Source: Hydractinia symbiolongicarpus (Eukaryota > Cnidaria > Hydrozoa > Anthoathecata > Hydractiniidae). From it: 64,000 nucleotides of DNA. Both the position numbers and the translations under genes were made by a program. Positions within the stretch are counted from its first letter, which is position 1, and each line of letters starts with the position of its first letter. The notes under the pieces are model-generated. The model saw nothing but the letters and a program-made list of their open reading frames with translations, searched no databases and was not told the DNA's origin. The DNA lies in the NCBI RefSeq assembly GCF_029227915.1, contig NC_079883.1:32304001-32368000 (forward strand), in the 5' to 3' direction. Shown in pieces: positions 38,940-45,542 of this stretch.

Positions 38940-39464
38940 TCAAATATATTGTCTAATGACAAGATCTATTGATGCGCGACATATAGGGCATTTATCCCCC
39001 CTCTTCTCCAATTTATTTGCGCACGATAAACAGCAGCAAAAATGCCCTGTTCTACCATGAACAATGGTGGCGGTCTTTCGTTTAGAAAGACAAATGATAC
39101 ATCTATCATCTTCATCAATGTCATCGTCTGCGTCGTCCTCATCATCAACCTCAACCCGTGCTGGTACTGGTCTAATCGGTGCTGGTACCGGTCTTGGCAC
39201 TGATACATTTGGTCTCATCACGGGTCCTGAAAATTCGGTCACTTCGAGATCCAGCATCCCTATGACGAGCGGCAAAGTCATATCGGGATATCTTGCGGGT
39301 ACTGTTGATAACAGTAATTCGATAAGCTCAGCCCTTCTGAGCCGCGAGTATCCACGTAGGCCAAGGTACCTCGCTCTGGCTCTTAAATCAGGGACCGTGA
39401 AAAGATCAAAGTCATCAATATATTCTCTACTGTGTATCAAATCGAGAACGATTCCTGAAGACAT
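38940..39464 (-). CDS. SAP-like plus MDM2-type RING finger protein (174 aa), candidate E3 ubiquitin ligase
   Basis: Residues 20-52 form a SAP/HeH-like domain close to the polymerase N-terminus (both contain LRGYSRLR followed by a DL/EL-type helix). Residues 88-102 are an RPVP-rich linker, 105-120 are acidic, and 121-174 are a RING. Zinc ligands are C122, C125, H136, H141, C145, C148, C159 and C162. These spacings equal those of the C2H2C4 RING of MDM2/MDM4, including an HGRTGH stretch between the ligands and a short hydrophobic C-terminal tail. The likely role is ubiquitin transfer, possibly on DNA-bound targets through the SAP-like domain. Substrate and host effect are unknown. The leader is shared with polB, and a hairpin follows the stop. 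The RING call is firm; the MDM2-like function is inferred. Confidence 0.88.
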   Translation of the reverse strand: MSSGIVLDLIHSREYIDDFDLFTVPDLRARARYLGLRGYSRLRRAELIELLLSTVPARYPDMTLPLVIGMLDLEVTEFSGPVMRPNVSVPRPVPAPIRPVPARVEVDDEDDADDDIDEDDRCIICLSKRKTATIVHGRTGHFCCCLSCANKLEKRGDKCPICRASIDLVIRQYI

Positions 39465-39518
39465 GCTTGGCTATGATATACGATTTTGTAATCTTTAAGA
39501 TGTTTTATAAATCGTAAA
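39465..39518 (-). promoter_or_regulatory. RING gene promoter, homologous to the polB promoter
   Basis: One copy of the 26-bp motif (39474-39499) and a TATA-like ATTTATAAAA (39503-39512) precede the ATG by about 40 bp, followed upstream by CGTAAACC. The block is nearly identical to the polB leader. The two genes are therefore probably co-expressed. Confidence 0.7.
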
Positions 39519-39610
39519 CCGGGGTCGCGAGGATCGTGAGGGGCTTCGTTCGCAAGACACCCACCCGGGGTCGCGAGGATCGTGAGGGGCTTCGTTCGCA
39601 AGACACCCAC
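39519..39610. repeat. Exact tandem duplication, 2 x 46 bp
   Basis: Two adjacent identical 46-bp units (39519-39564 and 39565-39610), each starting CCGGGGTCGCGAGGATCGTG, lie between the RING promoter and the SAP gene end. They are GC-rich compared with the neighbouring DNA. No coding role is visible. Their identity suggests a recent slip or an unequal-exchange event. Confidence 0.92.
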
Positions 39611-39638
39611 CAGCACCATGGGTACCCACCCACCAACA

Positions 39639-39662
39639 TTTGTTACTCGTCTGAGTAACAAA
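39639..39662 (-). terminator. Gene-end hairpin after the SAP-like gene
   Basis: A 10-bp perfect stem (TTTGTTACTC / GAGTAACAAA) with a 4-nt loop lies 12 bp after the stop codon of the small SAP-like gene. Together with the nearby GGGTACCCACCCA it is repeated after the RING gene, which suggests that the whole 3' flank was copied. Confidence 0.7.
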
Positions 39663-39673
39663 AAAATACCCAA

Positions 39674-39943
39674 TCACTTGGATCTTTTGTCGTTATAACG
39701 TTTTTGAGCTTTTAGATATGCCTCCCTGTTTTTCGACCTCCACCTTGAACAGTATCCATACCATTCCTTCTTGGTATCCAGATCGATGGTGTAGGATGGG
39801 TCGAGATCATTCTTCTCAATCACCTCAACCAGTTTAGCCTTTCTCATACCCACGATATACTTAATTCCGCGGGATTTAGCAACCTCTCGCAACTCTCTCA
39901 GTTTCATCAATTTGTAATCCGGTGTGGTATCCATGTCTGACAT
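39674..39943 (-). CDS. Small basic protein with SAP/HeH-like domain (89 aa)
   Basis: Residues 11-46 match the two-helix pattern of SAP/HeH/Rho-N domains (helix, glycine turn, then a basic and leucine-rich helix). This is the third such domain in a row on this strand, after polB and the RING protein. The C-terminus (about 58-89) is strongly basic and aromatic, which suits nucleic-acid binding. It could act as a DNA-binding or genome-condensing factor, but this is inference. It is divergently arranged with the integrase, with a 91-bp shared upstream region, and a hairpin follows the stop. Confidence 0.75.
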   Translation of the reverse strand: MSDMDTTPDYKLMKLRELREVAKSRGIKYIVGMRKAKLVEVIEKNDLDPSYTIDLDTKKEWYGYCSRWRSKNREAYLKAQKRYNDKRSK

Positions 39944-40034
39944 ATTAATATAATATATGAAAAACTTTAAGCACTTTTATCGTACCACATCATAACACAA
40001 AAAGGAGATAAATAAAGGTGTGCATAAATAAAAC
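39944..40034. promoter_or_regulatory. Divergent promoter region, SAP-like gene / integrase
   Basis: This 91-bp AT-rich spacer lies between two divergent genes. It holds a TATTATATTA-type run next to the SAP-like ATG (minus strand) and AT-rich TATA-like stretches before the integrase ATG. The 15-mer TTTTATCGTACCACA at 39975-39989 recurs at 41154-41168. Confidence 0.5.
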
Positions 40035-41012
40035 ATGTCAAAACTTCAAGAGACTTACTATCAACCTCAAAATTTATGGAAAGGACAAAAGGCTGTTCGG
40101 AATTTAAGAGTATTCGGCTTCGGGCCAAAGGAGATTAAGAAGTGGCTATCAAAGCAAGCATTTTGGCAAGTACATTTACCCGCCCCAAAACATGTTGAAA
40201 GACCACATTATGAAGTTACCACCCCTAATGATTTACATCAATTCGATTTATTGTACATGCCCGGTGACATACTGTATGGTAATAAATATAAGTACATTTT
40301 GTCGGGAATCGATGCTGCTTCCAGATACAAGGTAGCCCGACCTTTGAGGACTAAGAAAGCCAAAGAGGTTGCCGCTATGATTGAGGACATCTACAAGGCA
40401 GGACCATTAACTTATCCGAAAACTTTCCAATGTGATAACGGTTCAGAATTCAAGGCAGATGTATCAAAGCTGTTGGAGAAGCATAAGGTTGAAATTAAAA
40501 GAGCGACTAGAAAATATAAGCATACGCACACAGCTTTTGTTGAGGCGTTGAACAAGATACTTGCCGAAAATTTATTCAAAATACAAGATGCCCAAGAACT
40601 GAATGATTCGGAAAAGGTATCATCTACATGGGTTAAGCATCTGTATAAACTGATTGATAGGCTAAACGATACAAAGACGCAGATGATTGATATGAAGCCA
40701 AAAGATGCTATTATAATGAAAGAGGTGCCTCTGGTTAATCAAGAGAGCTATCCACCTGAAGTAGAATTACCTAAGGATGGCCTGTATAGATATCTACTAC
40801 AACCTGGTGAAGAGCATGATGATGGGCGGAGACGGGCAACCGATAGAATATGGTCGAAAAACACATATAGATTGCGTGAGGTAATAGCGCAACCCGGTAA
40901 CCGTGTAATGTACTATGTTCAAGACGGACCTGGACGGGCTTTTGTAAAAGAGGAATTGATGTTAATACCCGAAGATACAGAATTACCTCCTGATTATGTG
41001 CAAGGTTGGTGA
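40035..41012 (+). CDS. RVE-family DDE integrase (325 aa)
   Basis: This is a retroviral-type integrase that would insert the linear element into host DNA. The catalytic triad is D71, D134 and E170, with exactly 35 residues between the second D and the E (DDx35E). The surrounding motifs fit the family (FDLLYMP, QCDNGSEF, FVEAL). The N-terminal region (1-55) has no HHCC zinc finger but has the WL-containing helical segment usual for Polinton integrases. The C-terminal part (about 270-312) resembles a small SH3/chromo-like beta domain. Start: the first ATG of the frame. A strong hairpin follows 14 bp after the stop. Confidence 0.96.
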   Translation: MSKLQETYYQPQNLWKGQKAVRNLRVFGFGPKEIKKWLSKQAFWQVHLPAPKHVERPHYEVTTPNDLHQFDLLYMPGDILYGNKYKYILSGIDAASRYKVARPLRTKKAKEVAAMIEDIYKAGPLTYPKTFQCDNGSEFKADVSKLLEKHKVEIKRATRKYKHTHTAFVEALNKILAENLFKIQDAQELNDSEKVSSTWVKHLYKLIDRLNDTKTQMIDMKPKDAIIMKEVPLVNQESYPPEVELPKDGLYRYLLQPGEEHDDGRRRATDRIWSKNTYRLREVIAQPGNRVMYYVQDGPGRAFVKEELMLIPEDTELPPDYVQGW

Positions 41013-41025
41013 AAAAGGGGAAGAT

Positions 41026-41050
41026 ATCTTTACCTGTTTCTGGTAAAGAT
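41026..41050 (+). terminator. Gene-end hairpin after the integrase
   Basis: A 9-bp perfect stem (ATCTTTACC / GGTAAAGAT) surrounds the loop TGTTTCT. The same hairpin, with a single base change, ends the 111-aa gene at 50026-50050. It is probably a transcript 3'-end signal. Confidence 0.75.
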
Positions 41051-41201
41051 GATGCCGGGGATCGCGCGGGTCGGTCGGCAGATAGGGCCGCTATGGCTCA
41101 GTCTTGGGGGGACGATCGCGCCGCATAATGTCACAAACAGCCTTAATATTAATTTTTATCGTACCACACGAAATATGCGAGCGGTGTACATGCGCACATC
41201 A
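41051..41201. other. Non-coding spacer
   Basis: About 150 bp lie between the integrase hairpin and the stop of the next minus-strand gene. The first half is GC-rich. The second contains the 15-mer TTTTATCGTACCACA (41154-41168), shared with the integrase promoter region. No convincing ORF or RNA was seen. Confidence 0.5.
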
Positions 41202-41789
41202 CTAACCTTGATTTACGGTCCTTCTGAGACTTTGAACCTCGTCCATTAGACTTTTTTCAAACTGGTTGCGAGTTTCGCTCTCCATCTTTCTGTCGGTTTT
41301 CATCATCTTTTTCAGAGCTTCGTAGTATATACCGCTCAGGGTTTGAAATTCAATGTGACTAATGTCGTCATTATTCAGAGCCCGCGAGACGGAGTTTTCA
41401 AACACGGCGATGGCGGACGTCGCAACATCATATAATTTCATGACCTTGTCAAGTTTGCTCCGATATCTTTTAATCAGAGCCATGACGGAGCCCGTGAAAA
41501 TGGTTTCGGACAGTGCTACGGCTCCCAATCCGACAGAAGCGGGGATTCCGATGAGCGTGGCACCGGTTACCACCGAACCTATGCCCGAAGCGACGGTTAG
41601 GGCCGTGGCGCTGGCATTTAAAAGCACCAGTCTGTGTAGCGTCTTGTTATATTTCTCATATTTTGTATTGAACTTATCACGTAATTTTCTAAGCTCCCCA
41701 AGTTGAGAGTTCACGGTATTAGTATTAAACTTGTCCTGCTCGCTCGAATACTCGGGAGCCGTGGGTAGCTTCGGATAAATCTCTGCCAT
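41202..41789 (-). CDS. Two-TM protein with flanking helices (195 aa), paralog of the next gene
   Basis: I cannot assign a function. Residues 20-50 are a charged helical segment, two hydrophobic segments follow (about 53-75 and 78-105), then a long helical C-terminal half. It resembles the adjacent 161-aa protein in layout and in the N-terminal NSQLxEL-KLR-KF pattern, and both have a Y..KL.KV...Y motif after the second hydrophobic segment. The pair therefore arose by tandem duplication. It is probably an integral membrane protein of the virion or the infected cell. It ends in TAG. Confidence 0.75.
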   Translation of the reverse strand: MAEIYPKLPTAPEYSSEQDKFNTNTVNSQLGELRKLRDKFNTKYEKYNKTLHRLVLLNASATALTVASGIGSVVTGATLIGIPASVGLGAVALSETIFTGSVMALIKRYRSKLDKVMKLYDVATSAIAVFENSVSRALNNDDISHIEFQTLSGIYYEALKKMMKTDRKMESETRNQFEKSLMDEVQSLRRTVNQG

Positions 41790-41816
41790 TGTGTGGTTAC
41801 TACAAAGAAAAAAACT

Positions 41817-42302
41817 TTACTCTAAATAACCTATATCCAGTTTATCCAGATCCTTGAGAGTTCTATGATACGTATCACACAAATTCTCAAAATCGGCTCT
41901 GCAGATCCGAGTGTGCCAGAGTAGCGTTTTATCGAAAACATCGATGGCATTTTGTACAACGCGATATGCGGCTCTGACTTTGATAAGTTTCTCCCGATAT
42001 GTCCTAACATATTGGGCGGTAACCGCATAGGAAGCCGAGCCCAATAGACACATACCCGAATTCCACATGTAATTTCCATGGGTACCGCCCAAATTTCTAA
42101 TAATGGTCACCGCGGTCGCTATCGAGCCGGTAATTGCTGCGGTTCCGGATAATCCCTCCAAAATCGACCATATGATCAGAGATCCCCCGTGTTCGTGTGT
42201 CCTGTCTTGGAACTTACCCCGTAATTTCACCAGCTCCTCAAGTTGGGAATTGGATATATCCGTTTTAAAAGTTTCTTCTCTGGTACTGGAACTCTCTGCC
42301 AT
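41817..42302 (-). CDS. Two-TM protein (161 aa), paralog of the 195-aa protein
   Basis: This is a paralog of the 195-aa gene 27 bp downstream on the same strand. It has an N-terminal charged helix (about 10-35), hydrophobic segments at about 41-68 and 80-97, and a helical tail. Sequence identity with its paralog is modest and concentrated in NSQLEEL and in the region after the second TM segment, so the duplication is not recent. It is divergent from the 426-aa gene, with only 40 bp between the start codons. Function unknown. Confidence 0.72.
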   Translation of the reverse strand: MAESSSTREETFKTDISNSQLEELVKLRGKFQDRTHEHGGSLIIWSILEGLSGTAAITGSIATAVTIIRNLGGTHGNYMWNSGMCLLGSASYAVTAQYVRTYREKLIKVRAAYRVVQNAIDVFDKTLLWHTRICRADFENLCDTYHRTLKDLDKLDIGYLE

Positions 42303-42342
42303 TTCTATTATATTAGGAAAAAACTATCCTTTAAATAAAATA
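42303..42342. promoter_or_regulatory. 40-bp divergent promoter
   Basis: This compact AT-rich spacer lies between two divergent ATGs. It contains TATTATATTAG (42306-42316) three bases from the minus-strand ATG. The identical 11-mer sits at the same place in the other short divergent spacer (48191-48201). Confidence 0.55.
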
Positions 42343-43623
42343 ATGGCGGACATTGATATTGATCCGTTTGGTGACCACGACCAACCCGACGAGGGTACCG
42401 ATGACTCCACACCTCTGGTACCGAGGGAGCGCACGCGTGTGCAGATACACACACCTGATGAGGAGACATCATTCGGTGGAGAAACCTCTCTGCGCTCCAG
42501 AGTTACCAGTGAGCTGGTTAAATCGCTCTATGAGAAGCTACTAACTATATATCCAAACGAGAACCCGAGCGTGATACATACCGATCTGTTTGAGTCTCGT
42601 GGTCGTGAATTATACTACAAGGGTGATAACAGACCTCTGACAAATGGTGGATCTCTAAGGTCTACCGGTACCATTGCAGATCTATTGGGCAAGAAAAGGC
42701 TGCGCGGTTTGGGGTTCGATATACCGAAAGGTAGTATAACCCCCCGACAGGCCGCTAGGCTAAACAAAATAGAAGAGAGACTACCGTCACCGGATAAAAT
42801 AGAGAATGCGACCGATATAGAATTAGAAACCATGTCTGGAGATGTTGTGAACAGTGCGGAAGATTTAATTTCATTGGTCAAACAACAATCTGTAGACCAT
42901 GAAGCAACCCAGACCGGTGATCTATTTGAATATCCTATGCGTGAATTGCTAGGATTGGATAGATCATTGAGAAACATAAGAGGAAGTCTTCAGGATGAAG
43001 TTGCAAAAAAGGTTCAGCTCGAACAGCATATTGACAGAGAAAAAAACAAGTTGGAAGAGATGGAAAACACACCAAATATGACCGAGGAACAACAAAATGA
43101 AGCGAAAGAAAGGTTGAAAGGTTTGCAAAATGAGTTGAAAGGCCGGCAAGAGATTATCGATATTCTAAAAGGTAAACTTAACAGTCAAATAAAAAGCATC
43201 AGGGAGACGATTACCAAAGTACTTGACAAAGAAACTACATTGGGTGAAAAGATACGAACGCTATTCCGTGAGCAGGGTATCACCATCGTCAGTGTACTAA
43301 CGGCATTTGGTATGGTTATCAGCCTTCTAGTTGAAACTTTGACACCAGGGGGTGGGGGGTCATCCACCGGTAATACAAAAAATCATGAAAAAACCGAAGG
43401 TGGTGCGAGGGAATGGATAAAGAACAAGCTGAGCGCGCTGGGATCTCTCCTGGGTAGATTAGCCGGTGCCGCAGCCGCGTCCCTACCGGGTATAATTGGA
43501 TCCATCGTATCATGGATCCTAAATAGAGCAAAGGAAGCCGTCGGTTGGTTGAGTCAAAACCTGTGGGCTTTGATAGTTGGAATCGGAGGTCTGATATACA
43601 CCTACATGGTTACAAAGCGTTAG
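42343..43623 (+). CDS. Coiled-coil/transmembrane protein (426 aa), conserved Polinton protein of unknown function
   Basis: The N-terminus (1-45) is acidic and disordered, followed by a mixed region (50-200), a predicted coiled coil (about 205-300), a hydrophobic segment (313-332), a glycine/serine linker (336-345), a small-residue-rich amphipathic/hydrophobic region (365-395) and a C-terminal hydrophobic segment (405-422). Proteins with this layout recur in invertebrate Polintons, and their role is not established. A virion membrane or spike-anchoring role is possible. The frame is open from 42103, but I start at 42343. The upstream part lies antisense to the 161-aa gene, and 42343 is the first ATG after the divergent promoter. 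A hairpin follows the stop by 13 bp. Confidence 0.8.
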   Translation: MADIDIDPFGDHDQPDEGTDDSTPLVPRERTRVQIHTPDEETSFGGETSLRSRVTSELVKSLYEKLLTIYPNENPSVIHTDLFESRGRELYYKGDNRPLTNGGSLRSTGTIADLLGKKRLRGLGFDIPKGSITPRQAARLNKIEERLPSPDKIENATDIELETMSGDVVNSAEDLISLVKQQSVDHEATQTGDLFEYPMRELLGLDRSLRNIRGSLQDEVAKKVQLEQHIDREKNKLEEMENTPNMTEEQQNEAKERLKGLQNELKGRQEIIDILKGKLNSQIKSIRETITKVLDKETTLGEKIRTLFREQGITIVSVLTAFGMVISLLVETLTPGGGGSSTGNTKNHEKTEGGAREWIKNKLSALGSLLGRLAGAAAASLPGIIGSIVSWILNRAKEAVGWLSQNLWALIVGIGGLIYTYMVTKR

Positions 43624-43635
43624 CTATTCCGAATA

Positions 43636-43660
43636 TATGTTACATGTGTCATGTAACATA
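43636..43660. terminator. Bidirectional hairpin between convergent genes
   Basis: An 11-bp perfect stem (TATGTTACATG / CATGTAACATA) with a 3-nt loop lies 13 bp after the 426-aa gene and 18 bp after the end of the convergent 141-aa gene. It can serve both strands. Confidence 0.75.
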
Positions 43661-43677
43661 ATACCCGCGGCATAGTA

Positions 43678-44103
43678 CTATTTTTCGAAATACCACACGG
43701 CACCCCCGACACCGATCATGCTTAGCGCGATAAATGCCAATTCCCGTTCATGCTGGCCGTTGCTGGGTGTATAAAAGTCGCTCAATACGGGCCTGCGCGG
43801 AATATCTGTGAGAGGTGACCCTCCAAATACTTTTTTATATTCCCGCATCGCGTCATCCAGCTCCGTGAATTTACCCTCGGCCTTCTTCTCAAGTCTGAGC
43901 TTCTTATTGATAAAGTCAACCCTCTCCTGTCTTTTACGTTGCCATATAACCTGAGCCTTTTGCAGCTGTTCTATGGCCAGATCATGCCGCTTCCGTTCCT
44001 TATCTATCCTATCCTTTGATAAACTTGAAAAGAGGTAGCTTGATCCGGTGAAGGCCAAAGCGTTCGCGAAGGCACCTCCCAACATCATTGCAATTGAAGC
44101 CAT
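43678..44103 (-). CDS. Conserved Polinton membrane protein (141 aa)
   Basis: It has an N-terminal hydrophobic segment (about 4-25), a long highly charged helical region (30-90, rich in K, R, E and Q), a short proline-containing LSDFYTPS stretch (107-114) and a second hydrophobic segment (about 122-138). Similar proteins are common in invertebrate Polintons, but their function is not known. It is the promoter-distal gene of a compact minus-strand cluster of small membrane proteins, which suggests a virion membrane component. Start: the only sensible ATG, preceded by an AT-rich TATA-like stretch. Confidence 0.78.
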   Translation of the reverse strand: MASIAMMLGGAFANALAFTGSSYLFSSLSKDRIDKERKRHDLAIEQLQKAQVIWQRKRQERVDFINKKLRLEKKAEGKFTELDDAMREYKKVFGGSPLTDIPRRPVLSDFYTPSNGQHERELAFIALSMIGVGGAVWYFEK

Positions 44104-44133
44104 GTTTATATAATCCGGTATAATATAGTGGCG

Positions 44134-44277
44134 TTATTTTAATACGATAGCCTCGGAGTCTATGACATCAGAGTCGTCTATGACTTCGGTATCGATGTAT
44201 TCCACCTTGGGTAAAATCCTCTCAACTTTCTTGCGCTGGCATAAAACCCAGACCAACCATTCCAGTATTCGCAACAT
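44134..44277 (-). CDS. Very small membrane-anchored protein (47 aa), candidate
   Basis: This short ORF starts at 44277 and overlaps the stop of the preceding gene by one base (TAATG arrangement). The first 14 residues are hydrophobic and tryptophan-rich, a short basic stretch (15-20) follows, and the tail is acidic with a repeated VID(D/S) pattern. The stop/start coupling, the membrane-like N-terminus and the lack of any other use for this 170-bp gap support it being real. No function can be assigned. Confidence 0.55.
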   Translation of the reverse strand: MLRILEWLVWVLCQRKKVERILPKVEYIDTEVIDDSDVIDSEAIVLK

Positions 44278-44504
44278 TATATATTTATAGTTTCAGTTAT
44301 AATTTTTTGCTTAACTAGATATTCTCTTGTCATTTCACTTGCGGCGACTATGGCTACAAGCTTTCCGGTATCTTCCAGGTCAAACTTCTGAATTGAGGGT
44401 GGTGTCATTTTTAATACCTTTTTCCCGAGCATTGAATAGCCTACAGCGAAAACGCATACGACCGATGCTTTATAAATATCGTTGACTATACTTTTCTTAT
44501 CCAT
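44277..44504 (-). CDS. Small two-TM conserved protein (75 aa)
   Basis: There is a hydrophobic segment at about 12-31 and a weaker one at about 46-56, separated by a charged/proline region. It is a member of the small membrane-protein cluster. It resembles short conserved proteins seen in other Polintons, but no role is known. It shares a TAATG stop/start overlap with the 47-aa ORF downstream. Confidence 0.68.
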   Translation of the reverse strand: MDKKSIVNDIYKASVVCVFAVGYSMLGKKVLKMTPPSIQKFDLEDTGKLVAIVAASEMTREYLVKQKIITETINI

Positions 44505-44525
44505 GTCTTATATTTACTTCAAGAT

Positions 44526-44543
44526 TATAGTATCGCGATATTA
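44526..44543 (-). terminator. Quasi-palindrome at the end of the 139-aa gene (weak)
   Basis: The sequence around ATCGCGAT is nearly palindromic over 18 bp and sits 6 bp beyond the 139-aa gene stop. It is weaker than the other gene-end hairpins and could be chance in AT-rich DNA. Confidence 0.35.
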
Positions 44544-44548
44544 TCCCT

Positions 44549-44968
44549 TTATTCCATTTCAAGCTTACTTATTCTCATAGTTTTTTTATTACCTGAGTTA
44601 CTTGGTGGGGTACCCTTCACCTTAATATTTTTGTCCTTATTTTTATAGACGAAATAAGCACCAATTAAGACAAGTACTATCACCCCACCACCACCCATTA
44701 TTGTGTAGTTCACTCCGCCGTGTTTGGGGCCATCTGTCACGGAATCCTCGATGACAATATCCTTAGGATCCTCCAACTGTGTCTGAGGTGCCGAGTGTGT
44801 CTGAGGTGCCGGCCGGGTTTGTGTCTGAGGTGCCGACTGTACCTCCGTCTGTGCCATGAGCAATCTTTTATAATCCTCCCTCTTTTTACGGTTGTATTCA
44901 GCCAGCCTCTTACCGGCCTCAACCTTTTTAGGGTTCTTCGTTGTCACCTGAACTGGAGTATCCGACAT
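44549..44968 (-). CDS. Conserved single-TM protein with APQT repeats (139 aa)
   Basis: A basic N-terminal motif (NPKKVEAGKRLAEYNRKKRE, residues 12-31) is followed by a P/Q/T-rich stretch with three APQT units (46-64), a glycine-led transmembrane segment (about 89-108) and a basic tail. The layout suggests a type of virion membrane protein with a disordered arm. The conserved basic motif is characteristic of this Polinton family, though its role is unknown. Its start overlaps the end of the upstream gene by 41 bp. Confidence 0.75.
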   Translation of the reverse strand: MSDTPVQVTTKNPKKVEAGKRLAEYNRKKREDYKRLLMAQTEVQSAPQTQTRPAPQTHSAPQTQLEDPKDIVIEDSVTDGPKHGGVNYTIMGGGGVIVLVLIGAYFVYKNKDKNIKVKGTPPSNSGNKKTMRISKLEME

Positions 44969-45305
44969 CTTTAGTATCCGTATCGATATTGTTTAAATTT
45001 TTTCCCGCGATATAATGCCTACCTGTTATTAAACCTACACTGATTGGTGATAGTAGTGATCCGAACTTATAATATAGATCACATGTGAACCTTTGGAGTG
45101 CCGAGTTTAGGAATGGATCATTCTCCAGGTCATCACTCAGAGCTTTTTGATTTTTTATACCGAGAGCTGTACAGGCGCCCATGGAATACATGTGGATTAT
45201 TGACTGTCCCAAAGACTTTACCATTTGACCGGATAGTTTAGCCTCGTATATGGTGAACAGTTTATCCACCTCATCATTCTTGAGCTTCTGGATCTCCGCC
45301 TCCGT
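44928..45305 (-). CDS. Conserved small protein without a usable ATG (open frame of 125 codons)
   Basis: The open frame has a strong family-like core (an LFTIYEAKLSG stretch, then DPFLNSALQRFTCDLYYKFG). No in-frame ATG precedes the core. Reading upstream, the frame contains GTG (45269), then ACG (45305), then a TAA stop (45306-45308) directly after an ATG (45309-45311). The first internal ATG, at 45224, would remove part of the conserved N-terminus. Either the start codon is lost or broken in this copy, or translation uses a near-cognate codon or readthrough from the preceding ORF, which is in the same frame. Function unknown. It overlaps the next gene by 41 bp. Confidence 0.6.
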   Translation of the reverse strand, partial: TEAEIQKLKNDEVDKLFTIYEAKLSGQMVKSLGQSIIHMYSMGACTALGIKNQKALSDDLENDPFLNSALQRFTCDLYYKFGSLLSPISVGLITGRHYIAGKNLNNIDTDTKDVGYSSSGDNEEP

Positions 45306-45542
45306 TTACATCTTACCAAGATATAACTTACTATTTCCGGTCAGCACAAACTCGAGCAATTTTTGTCTCTTCCCATCATCCCGGGCATCCTGTTCATTGA
45401 TAAAAATTATGTTGCCAATTGCGTTTTCAGCCATTTTCAATAGCGATAGGTATTTTTTAATACAAAAAAGGCAAAAACTAACCAATACCAGCAATAGCAC
45501 TACAGCTATCACCAGTAATATGAAATTTATATATTCTATCAT
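45306..45542 (-). CDS. Small N-terminally anchored membrane protein (78 aa)
   Basis: A strongly hydrophobic N-terminal segment (about 5-28) is followed by basic residues and a soluble tail. A longer frame extends upstream to 45641, but its extra residues come from a 45-bp tandem DNA repeat, so the ATG at 45542 is preferred. It ends with ATG TAA. The next conserved ORF continues in the same frame straight after this stop. It is probably a virion or cell membrane protein; the role is unknown. Confidence 0.62.
   Translation of the reverse strand: MIEYINFILLVIAVVLLLVLVSFCLFCIKKYLSLLKMAENAIGNIIFINEQDARDDGKRQKLLEFVLTGNSKLYLGKM

Noticed and set aside
38743-39673. Small ORFs in the promoter and duplicated spacer regions (38743-38943, 39437-39673, 39495-39677)
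   Set aside because: They run through hairpins, TATA elements and the 46-bp duplication, and show no family likeness.
42103-42342. N-terminal extension of the 426-aa protein to 506 aa
   Set aside because: The extra 80 codons are antisense to the 161-aa gene. The ATG at 42343 follows the divergent promoter and starts a plausible acidic N-terminus.
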